Of a DNA stretch of 5,580 nucleotides, positions 1-4,894 are shown one piece after another. How positions within the stretch are numbered: the stretch's first letter is position 1; every line of letters begins with the position of its first letter. The notes below the pieces were generated by a model. That model saw only the letters and a program-made list of their open reading frames with translations. It did not search any database and was not told where the DNA came from. The translations under genes and the position numbers were made by a program. This stretch comes from Desulfobacteraceae bacterium (GTDB lineage: Bacteria; Desulfobacterota; Desulfobacteria; Desulfobacterales; Desulfobacteraceae). The stretch is taken from the NCBI GenBank assembly GCA_024225895.1, contig JAAEMC010000687.1, positions 1 through 5,580 of the forward strand, in the 5' to 3' direction.

Positions 1-1092
1 AAAAATACAGGAAACAAGTCCGATGATGGCAGAATATGCCGGCGAGTATCCATCGAGCATTAAGATCGTAATCACCACCAATGGGAGAATATAAAACCAT
101 TGCTTTTTTAAGATCTGAGTGGCGGAAAATTCTGATTTTTCGCCAATGACATTTGTTTTCTTGGCTTCGTAATGGACCATGCAGAAAACCGAGAAAAAAT
201 ACATCACAGCCGGAAATATGGCCACTAACATAATCTTTGAATAGGGGACGCCTGTCAACTCCGCCATGATAAATCCACCGGCACCCATAATGGGGGGCAT
301 GAACATCCCTCCGATGGAAGCAGCCGGTTCAATACCGCCGGCCACATGGGGCTTAAAGCCCGCTTTTTTCATCATGGGGATGGTGAACATGCCGGTGGAA
401 ACTGTATTGGCAATTGCGCTCCCTGAAATGGAGCCGAACAACCCGGATGCAATTACCGATACCTTGCCCGGCCCGCCGATTTTGTGACCCACAGCTGCCA
501 GGGGCCAGTCAATGAAAAATTTCTGTGCCCCGCATTTTTCAAGGAAAGAACCGAATAATACAAAGAGAATCACATAGGTGGCAAGCACATTGGCCATGAT
601 CCCGAACACACCATCACTTTTATAAAAAATACTGATACACAGCTCGGTAAAGGGCGCTCCGGCATGGGAAACCAGATCCGGTGCCATATAGCCGTAAACA
701 CCGTAAAGCAGCATAATAGTGCCCATAATCACAAAAACATTGCCCACCACCCTTCTGGCCAGTTCAATACCTATGAGAACACCGACAATGGCAAAGGCCA
801 TATCGACATTGGTCTCCGCACCGGTACGGTAATTGATGGTTTCAAACATGACGATCCAATACCCGACCGAGGCAATGGAAAGGAAGATGAGGATGTAATC
901 AACAATACGCATGATCAGCGTTCTGGATTTGTACAATAAGAAGACTAGAATATAGGTGATAATGACGTATACCCCCCGGTGATATTGGGTGGCCATGGGC
1001 TTTATAACTGCGGCATAGGAATAAAAAACAACCAGGATCACCGAGCATATATCAAATATGATCTGCTCAAATTTATTCAGTTTTTCATACAC
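1..1092 (-). CDS. TRAP transporter fused permease (DctQ-DctM, TAXI-type), 3' end beyond the window
   Basis: This is the membrane subunit of a tripartite ATP-independent periplasmic transporter, which imports a substrate delivered by a binding protein using a sodium or proton gradient. The frame is open from 1092 to the left edge and gives 364 residues; fused permeases usually exceed 600, so the C-terminal part is missing. Residues about 10-135 are hydrophobic and correspond to the small DctQ-like part. The DctM part follows with the family signatures GGPGKVSVIASGLFGSISGS (207-226) and IEPAASIGGMFMPPIMGAGG (254-273). Several further membrane segments are visible, for example 164-183 and 287-305. 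The start is GTG at 1092-1090. It sits behind AGGAAGG at 1106-1100, an in-frame TAG at 1107-1105 lies upstream, and the nearby ATG (1088-1086) is out of frame and stops after three codons. The gene lies downstream of a TAXI binding protein, the usual partner of fused permeases. The substrate is unknown. Confidence 0.95.
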   Translation of the reverse strand, partial: MYEKLNKFEQIIFDICSVILVVFYSYAAVIKPMATQYHRGVYVIITYILVFLLYKSRTLIMRIVDYILIFLSIASVGYWIVMFETINYRTGAETNVDMAFAIVGVLIGIELARRVVGNVFVIMGTIMLLYGVYGYMAPDLVSHAGAPFTELCISIFYKSDGVFGIMANVLATYVILFVLFGSFLEKCGAQKFFIDWPLAAVGHKIGGPGKVSVIASGLFGSISGSAIANTVSTGMFTIPMMKKAGFKPHVAGGIEPAASIGGMFMPPIMGAGGFIMAELTGVPYSKIMLVAIFPAVMYFFSVFCMVHYEAKKTNVIGEKSEFSATQILKKQWFYILPLVVITILMLDGYSPAYSAIIGLVSCIF

Positions 1093-1099
1093 AATTAGG

Positions 1100-1106
1100 C
1101 CTTCCT
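1100..1106 (-). promoter_or_regulatory. Ribosome binding site fixing the GTG start of the TRAP permease
   Basis: AGGAAGG reads 1106 to 1100 on the minus strand and ends 7 nt before the GTG at 1092. It decides the start because the in-frame TAG at 1107-1105 overlaps it and no in-frame ATG occurs nearby. Confidence 0.7.
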
Positions 1107-1150
1107 ATTGTTTGAAGTTAATATTGGAATGAAAGAGGGTGTTTCAGATA

Positions 1151-1178
1151 CGGGCTGCTCAGCCAAAACAACAGCCCG
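1151..1178 (-). other. Intercistronic inverted repeat between the TAXI receptor and permease genes
   Basis: CGGGCTG (1178-1172) and CAGCCCG (1157-1151) form a perfect 7-bp stem with a 14-nt loop. Inside the loop a second GGCTG can pair with the same CAGCC, so two alternative hairpins are possible. No T-run follows on either strand, so it is not a standard intrinsic terminator. A weaker 5-bp repeat (TTCAG/CTGAA, 1199-1213) lies nearer the receptor stop. Hairpins in this position often protect the 3' end of a binding-protein message and let the receptor be made in excess of the permease; that role here is inferred. Confidence 0.5.
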
Positions 1179-1222
1179 CATCAACGCATTAAGCTTTTTT
1201 CAGTATAGCTGAATGTAGGGGG

Positions 1223-2182
1223 TTATAAAACACCTTTTTCCTTCCAGAATTTTTCAGCTCCTGGATGAAATGGAGTAACAATTCCAACGGGACCATTTTT
1301 GATGGACATTTTTTTGAAAGTCTTTTTCTGGGCTTTCATATGATTCAGTCCATCATCAGAATAAATCAGGCTCAGCATCTTATAAACAACATCTGCCGGC
1401 ACTTTGGCATTGACAACCCAAAGGGCTGAATCCTGGAATGACGGGGATTCATAATCTACACCTTTATAAGTATTTGCAGGTACAGCCAGTTTTGCAAAAT
1501 ACGGATATTTTTCATAAAATCCGCTGGCAGAGGCATCTGCGTCTAAATTAACCAATGCAATGTCATTGGTCTGGGCTGCCATGATTACAGCGCCGCTGGG
1601 GAATGCTGTAAAGAGCCAGAAAGCATCCAACTGGTTGTTGCCGAATGCCTGGGCAGCATCATTATAGCCCATGGCGTTTCTTTCGATTTTATCCCAGACA
1701 CCCATATGGGTAAAGAATAGCTCACAATTGGCAAAGGCACCGGAACCGGCATTTCCAACCCCTACCTTTTTGCCTTGCAAATCTTTAACGCTTTTAATAC
1801 CGGAACCTTTCCGGACTACCAATTGCGCAGGGGCGCCATAGAGCCAGGAAACAGCCAGGACGCTTTCATATTTTTTGGTGTCGTTTTTCATCATGCCGTT
1901 GCGGCCCAGATAAACATGGCCGGAATAGACGACACTCATTTGCTGTCTGCCGGCATCTGTTTTTCGTAAATTCTCAACAGAACCGGCAGATGACTGCGCC
2001 TGTACCTTGAACTCTGAAACTTCTTTCATTGGTTTATATACCTGGATGCCATTGGCAACTACCTGGAAAGTACCGCCGGCAGGACCGCCGCCGAAAACCA
2101 CACGGGTCTTTGCAAAGGAAGATCCGCAAAATGCCAGTGCAACAATGGTGATTAGACCAATAATGAATAAATGTTTTTTCAT
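1223..2182 (-). CDS. TAXI family TRAP transporter solute-binding protein
   Basis: This is a periplasmic receptor that captures the substrate and hands it to the fused TRAP permease encoded downstream. It has 319 residues, normal for the TAXI family. Residues 1-24 form a signal peptide with two lysines, a hydrophobic core and a signal peptidase I site after S-F-A (22-24). C19 is not a good lipobox because phenylalanine precedes it. The mature protein opens with the glycine-rich VVFGGGPAGGTF (28-39). It also carries the family-type stretch RKGSGIKSVKDLQGKKVGVG followed by NAGSG, and ends in the FWKEKGVL-type tail common in TAXI receptors. The start is supported by a strong AGGAGGA ribosome site 4 nt upstream (2193-2187). 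The next gene is the permease, 130 bp away. A promoter candidate lies upstream at 2226-2231. Known TAXI systems include glutamate and other organic-acid carriers; nothing here identifies the ligand. Confidence 0.95.
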   Translation of the reverse strand: MKKHLFIIGLITIVALAFCGSSFAKTRVVFGGGPAGGTFQVVANGIQVYKPMKEVSEFKVQAQSSAGSVENLRKTDAGRQQMSVVYSGHVYLGRNGMMKNDTKKYESVLAVSWLYGAPAQLVVRKGSGIKSVKDLQGKKVGVGNAGSGAFANCELFFTHMGVWDKIERNAMGYNDAAQAFGNNQLDAFWLFTAFPSGAVIMAAQTNDIALVNLDADASASGFYEKYPYFAKLAVPANTYKGVDYESPSFQDSALWVVNAKVPADVVYKMLSLIYSDDGLNHMKAQKKTFKKMSIKNGPVGIVTPFHPGAEKFWKEKGVL

Positions 2183-2225
2183 GTATTCCTCCTGTTAAAT
2201 AATTTTAAACAAATAAAATGACATG

Positions 2226-2231
2226 ATTATA
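2226..2231 (-). promoter_or_regulatory. Candidate -10 box of the TRAP operon
   Basis: A perfect TATAAT reads 2231 to 2226 on the minus strand, 43 nt before the TAXI receptor start. It would place the transcript start near 2219 and give a leader of about 37 nt. The best -35 match, TTCAGA (2256-2251), fits only 4 of 6 positions and leaves a long 19-nt spacer. If the promoter is real, its poor -35 suggests dependence on an activator, and the 28-bp repeats lie where an activator would bind. The assignment comes from pattern and position only. Confidence 0.5.
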
Positions 2232-2310
2232 GTGATTCTCAAAAATTCGTTCTGAAAATCAATATAAATAAAATACGTTCCAAAAAACAATATAAATAAA
2301 TGGAATCACT
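2231..2310. repeat. 8-bp inverted repeat bracketing the tandem repeats
   Basis: AGTGATTC at 2231-2238 and its exact reverse complement GAATCACT at 2303-2310 lie 64 nt apart and frame the two 28-bp copies. One arm touches the candidate TATAAT. An 8-bp match over this distance could be chance. Its symmetric position around the duplication makes paired operators or a looped stem worth considering. Confidence 0.4.
2245..2300 (-). repeat. Imperfect 28-bp tandem direct repeat upstream of the TRAP operon
   Basis: On the minus strand, copy A (2300-2273) and copy B (2272-2245) match at 24 of 28 positions and abut exactly. Both begin with TTTATTTATATTG and share a GAACG core near the other end. Relative to the predicted transcript start near 2219, the copies cover about -26 to -81. 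Two identical-phase sites next to a weak -35 are typical of activator or repressor binding sites. The binding protein is unknown. Confidence 0.75.
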
Positions 2311-2338
2311 TAAAAACAAATCAATTTTATAACAACCG

Positions 2339-2363
2339 ATTTCTATCCTTAAGGGGTAGAAAT
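2339..2363. repeat. 25-nt near-palindrome in the intergenic region
   Basis: ATTTCTATCC and GGGTAGAAAT face each other around TTAAG. Nine of ten pairs are Watson-Crick; the tenth is a T-G position (a wobble in plus-strand RNA, a C-A mismatch in minus-strand RNA). No T-run follows on either strand, which argues against an intrinsic terminator. It could be an operator or a weak transcript-end structure for the siroheme-domain gene. Confidence 0.5.
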
Positions 2364-2528
2364 GGCTATACGCTTATCGGAACGTTATTCTGTGATTTAC
2401 TATTGATTAAAACGAGTATCAATCTAACAGGCGGATTTGAACATTACAATTGGTGTATTTCTGATTTTTGTGTAGGTAAATTTCTTACATGGCTAAAAAA
2501 ATATCAAGTAAACGGTGAGAAGATCTAT

Positions 2529-3317
2529 TTACCCTAATACCTGATCAACTCTCTTGAAAAGGTGGGCAAACCGCTTTCCGTTCCTGGAATGGGTTTTATA
2601 AAATTTTAGACATTTTTTAACGATGTCAATGACCTGGTCATGGCTCAGAATACCATGTACTTCCATGGCAAGACGGGGATGACGGCCGAGCCTGCCGCCC
2701 AAAAAAACGCGAAATCCTTTTTGTTCCTCTGCGATGGTTCCAGTAGGACAGGCATGTATACAATGGGCACACTTAAGGCACAAATCCATGTTAATCACAG
2801 GTTTTTCAAGGGTTTCATCTAAAAAGATCGCCTCTTCCCGGCAGGAAAAAACACATTGGCTGCAAAGGGTGCAGTCTTCATCAGTGACTTTTGGAGATAC
2901 GGCACCGATGATACCGATATCCGCAATCTGTGGGCGGGAACAGGCATTGGGGCAGTCTGATAAGGAAACCCTGAATTCATGATGAAACTTCAGATCCCCT
3001 TTAACATTGGCCTTTAAAAAGGAAAGGATATTTTCTTCTTTAAGAAGGGTCTCAATTTCCCCGGCAAGTTTGGTACCAGAATTCGCTCTGTTGGGGCAGC
3101 CGTCAGAACCAAAGCAGGTGTCGACCTGAAATCCTTTGATCTCTTTTTCCATACCGCCTTTGGATAAGAACTTTTTTTTTACGGCGGTCACATCTTCCAG
3201 GTCAACACGCTGCTTTCCATTTTCCTTGGCAAAGGTTTCTACTTTGTTACGTACCCTTTTTCGCACGAAAAAGGGTACTTTACCCACGGCTTTGTCTGCT
3301 TCCACAGACCATTTCAT
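2529..3317 (-). CDS. PCP_red / siroheme-[4Fe-4S] (NIR_SIR) / 2x[4Fe-4S] ferredoxin protein, sulfite-reductase-like
   Basis: This 262-residue soluble protein combines three modules. Residues about 3-50 resemble the PCP_red domain (W3, then VPFFVRKRV). Residues about 66-140 carry the siroheme/[4Fe-4S] signature of sulfite and nitrite reductases: C68-x5-C74 and C122-x3-C126, the latter in DCPNACSRPQIADIGIIG. Two ferredoxin motifs follow, C149/C152/C155/C159 and C180/C183/C186/C190, then a GGRLGRHP segment usual in this family. It is shorter than AsrC-type sulfite reductases. Only about 65 residues precede the first siroheme cysteine and these are mostly PCP_red, so the usual NIR_SIR_ferr half-domain appears absent. 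It may therefore be an electron-transfer or siroheme-binding protein, not a complete sulfite reductase. Its ATG overlaps the stop of the ferredoxin-like gene (ATGA), with AAGGTGAG (3333-3326) 8 nt upstream. Catalytic activity is uncertain. Confidence 0.85.
   Translation of the reverse strand: MKWSVEADKAVGKVPFFVRKRVRNKVETFAKENGKQRVDLEDVTAVKKKFLSKGGMEKEIKGFQVDTCFGSDGCPNRANSGTKLAGEIETLLKEENILSFLKANVKGDLKFHHEFRVSLSDCPNACSRPQIADIGIIGAVSPKVTDEDCTLCSQCVFSCREEAIFLDETLEKPVINMDLCLKCAHCIHACPTGTIAEEQKGFRVFLGGRLGRHPRLAMEVHGILSHDQVIDIVKKCLKFYKTHSRNGKRFAHLFKRVDQVLG
3251..3278. repeat. Perfect inverted repeat (13-bp arms, 2-nt centre) inside the siroheme-domain gene
   Basis: GTACCCTTTTTCG at 3251-3263 and CGAAAAAGGGTAC at 3266-3278 are exact reverse complements separated by CA. 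In the message this can fold as about 12 bp with a 4-nt loop, starting about 40 nt after the start codon. It encodes V13 to V22 (VPFFVRKRV core) of the PCP_red domain. No T-run follows, so it is not a usual terminator. Part of the symmetry may come from the amino acids needed here, but third positions had to match as well. Confidence 0.85.
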
Positions 3318-4054
3318 GAAAGGATCTCACCTTGCGCGCTGACCACAACCTCTTCAAAAGGAATATCCATGCCGGATTTTTCAAGGGCTTTTCCAATAAT
3401 CATGGGCAGACCGGAACAGCAAGGCACCTCCATAACAACAGATGTGATTGATTTGATGCCGGATTCCTTGAAAACCTGTGACAGCTTTTCAACATATCCT
3501 TGTGCGTCATCAAACTTGGGGCAGCCGATCATCACAGCTTTTCCTTTAAGAAAATCTGCATGAAATGACGGATAGGCAACCGGTACACAGTCTGCTGCAA
3601 TTAGCAGATCAGCGTCCCTTAAAAAGGGTGCTCCTGCCGGCACCAGATTTATCTGGACCGGCCAGTGGCCCAGCGCGGAAGGCCCGCCCGAGGCTGGGCT
3701 GGCTTGTTTGCCTGGATGCATGTTATTCATGGGAAAAGTTTTCATGGCAGCGGACGGGCATCCGCAGGCTAAGGTTTCCGGCGCTTTCTTGGATTTATCT
3801 TTAATCTCTTTTTCCTTTAACAATTCTTCCACCGCTTCTTCATCAAAATCATCTGCTTCCCGCTCAATAATGGAAAGAGCTCCCTGGGGGCATTCTCCAA
3901 GGCAGGCGCCTAAGCCGTCACAATATTTATCCGCAATCACCTTGGCTTTTCCATCTATGATTTCAATGGCACCTTCTGCACAGGAAGGAACGCAATTGCC
4001 GCAACCGTCGCAAAGTTCATCATCAATCTGAATTATACTTCTTTTTATTTTCAT
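3314..4054 (-). CDS. Ferredoxin-like 4Fe-4S protein with cysteine-containing C-terminal domain, hcp-associated
   Basis: This 246-residue soluble protein probably passes electrons to Hcp; similar ferredoxin-like genes lie next to hcp in sulfate reducers (called frdX in HcpR regulon studies, from memory). The N-terminus has a complete motif C15/C18/C21/C25 in CDGCGNCVPSC. The second motif, CDGLGACLGECP (45-56), has C45, C51 and C55 but leucine at the expected second cysteine (48). A charged linker follows (66-92), then CGCPS (97-101), a low-complexity Pro/Gly/Ser stretch, and a C-terminal domain with C156, GCPKFDD (177-183) and PCCSG (211-215) that may bind a further metal or cluster. An ATG at 4093 would add 13 residues and overlap the previous stop. 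I chose 4054 because AAGGAGA lies 7 nt before it and the ferredoxin fold begins directly after it. The gene overlaps the next by 4 nt, suggesting coupled translation. No membrane segment is visible. Confidence 0.88.
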   Translation of the reverse strand: MKIKRSIIQIDDELCDGCGNCVPSCAEGAIEIIDGKAKVIADKYCDGLGACLGECPQGALSIIEREADDFDEEAVEELLKEKEIKDKSKKAPETLACGCPSAAMKTFPMNNMHPGKQASPASGGPSALGHWPVQINLVPAGAPFLRDADLLIAADCVPVAYPSFHADFLKGKAVMIGCPKFDDAQGYVEKLSQVFKESGIKSITSVVMEVPCCSGLPMIIGKALEKSGMDIPFEEVVVSAQGEILS

Positions 4055-4061
4055 TGGATTA

Positions 4062-4068
4062 TCTCCTT
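4062..4068 (-). promoter_or_regulatory. Ribosome binding site deciding the ferredoxin-like gene start
   Basis: AAGGAGA reads 4068 to 4062, 7 nt before the ATG at 4054. The alternative ATG at 4093 has only a weak GGAAA close in front of it. This supports a protein 13 residues shorter than the longest frame. Confidence 0.75.
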
Positions 4069-4092
4069 GGAATACAACGCTTTTGAAAAGCA

Positions 4093-4830
4093 TTATTTCC
4101 GGTTTTGCATCAATACATCCTTGGCAAGTTTTTTTCCGGAATCCGTTAAATAGATCCGATCTATTTTTGCTTCAAAAGCATCATCTTCCAGGCTTTTTCC
4201 CGCTTCACACTCGTACATATTGGTCAGCATGTCTGCATCATAAAGCACTTTAAAATTTAAGCTCTCATCCGGTCCCGGATGATGATGGTGCCCGATAATA
4301 TCACACACTTCTTCTACAATTTCTTCATTGGCACCCAGTTTTTCCAAAATCTCTTTGGCAACAGGGGGCCCCTCTATCTCCTGGTATTTCGGAGCATTTG
4401 AGTTATACTTTTCTTCTGCATTTTTAATACCGATATCATGGAGATAAGCTGTACAAAGAACCACGGCTATGTTTGCTTTTTCACTTTTACCGATCTTATC
4501 TGCATAGCCGGCTACCCTTATGGCATGCCCAATTCGTTTAAAATCCGAAACAAAATACCGTTTCATTTCAACGGCCACACGGTCTTTTAACAGATCCATA
4601 TTTTCTTTGATAAACTCTTCAGGTAAGGTACCCACACATTGTTCTGCAAACTTGCAATAGGAGGCGCAGCCAAAATCCATCTTGGGATTGACTATCTTTT
4701 TTTTGCAATTGCCGCACCTTCTTGTGGCATCATCCTTAAAAAATTCCATTGGATGGCCGCATTCCGGACATTTTGTTTCAAAGATGGCATCCGGGTTCCA
4801 GTATTGAGTATCTTGTCCGGGGCATTTCAT
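4093..4830 (-). CDS. Zinc-ribbon and HD-domain protein (predicted metal-dependent phosphohydrolase)
   Basis: This 245-residue protein joins a cysteine-rich N-terminus to an HD-family hydrolase domain. Two CxxC pairs, C21/C24 and C39/C42, look like a zinc ribbon. A second set C55-x3-C59-x5-C65 follows and could hold another metal or an iron-sulfur cluster. The HD domain spans about 85-210: H102, the H131-D132 pair in LHDIG, a HHHHP run (181-185), and D198/D200 in LYDADML. These are the residues expected to bind the divalent metal ions of HD phosphohydrolases. No GYP motif is present, so it is not an HD-GYP cyclic-di-GMP enzyme. The start is supported by GGAGG at 4840-4836, 5 nt upstream. It lies between hcp and its ferredoxin-like gene with short gaps, so it is probably co-transcribed. 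The substrate is unknown; a nucleotide or phosphoester is the family expectation. Confidence 0.85.
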   Translation of the reverse strand: MKCPGQDTQYWNPDAIFETKCPECGHPMEFFKDDATRRCGNCKKKIVNPKMDFGCASYCKFAEQCVGTLPEEFIKENMDLLKDRVAVEMKRYFVSDFKRIGHAIRVAGYADKIGKSEKANIAVVLCTAYLHDIGIKNAEEKYNSNAPKYQEIEGPPVAKEILEKLGANEEIVEEVCDIIGHHHHPGPDESLNFKVLYDADMLTNMYECEAGKSLEDDAFEAKIDRIYLTDSGKKLAKDVLMQNRK

Positions 4831-4865
4831 AACAACCTCCGATATATTGGGATGTGGGTTTTAAT

Positions 4866-4887
4866 GGGCGGACACACAAGTCCGCCC
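4866..4887 (-). other. GC-rich intercistronic hairpin between hcp and the HD-domain gene
   Basis: GGGCGGAC (minus strand 4887-4880) and GTCCGCCC (4873-4866) form a perfect 8-bp stem around TTGTGT. On the minus strand it is followed by ATTAAAACCC, not a T-run, so it is not a strong intrinsic terminator. It begins 7 nt after the hcp stop and may stabilise the hcp message or partly reduce expression of the genes beyond. On the plus strand an AT-rich tract follows the stem, but no plus-strand gene is there to end. Confidence 0.65.
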
Positions 4888-4894
4888 CAATTTA

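Larger units (their letters stand above)
2183..2528. other. Gene-free AT-rich intergenic region with regulatory repeats
   Basis: This stretch of about 346 bp separates the hcp-side genes from the TRAP operon. No open frame on either strand has a credible start, ribosome site or recognisable product. It contains a 28-bp tandem repeat (2245-2300), a TATAAT (2231-2226), an 8-bp inverted repeat around them, and a 25-nt near-palindrome (2339-2363). A T7 run lies on the minus strand near 2497-2503, downstream of the siroheme-domain gene, but no convincing GC stem precedes it. The end of the upstream operon is therefore unresolved. Confidence 0.8.

Noticed and set aside
266..939. Plus-strand open frames over the permease region (73 and 91 residues)
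   Set aside because: They are antisense to a clear TRAP permease frame, have no recognisable domains and show the composition expected of the reverse strand of a membrane protein gene.
1800..1814. CCGGAA/TTCCGG hairpin inside the TAXI receptor gene
   Set aside because: Six-base arms within a coding region are common by chance and nothing around it suggests function.
2111..2182. Lipoprotein signal in the TAXI receptor (C19)
   Set aside because: The residue before the cysteine is phenylalanine, which does not fit a lipobox; a signal peptidase I site after residue 24 fits better.
2267..2288. Sigma-54 promoter (TTGGAACG followed by TT)
   Set aside because: The -12 GC element is missing and the -24 element has A in place of the conserved C.
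2402..2423. FNR-like half-sites TTGAT and ATCAA
   Set aside because: They are separated by 10 nt; the FNR site has 4 nt between half-sites.
2497..2510. Intrinsic terminator after the siroheme-domain gene, based on a T7 run on the minus strand
   Set aside because: No stable GC stem lies directly before the T-run.
3661..3703. GC-rich inverted repeat GCCCAGC/GCTGGGC in the ferredoxin-like gene
   Set aside because: It is imperfect, has a long loop and falls in a Pro/Gly/Ser/Ala-rich linker where GC-rich codons produce such matches easily.
3708..4031. Plus-strand 107-residue open frame
   Set aside because: It is antisense to the ferredoxin-like gene, whose cysteine motifs leave no doubt about the real coding strand.
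4055..4093. Upstream ATG (4093) as start of the ferredoxin-like gene, with TAATG overlap
   Set aside because: Its ribosome site is weak and the 13 added residues look unrelated to the ferredoxin fold; AAGGAGA precedes the ATG at 4054. It remains possible.
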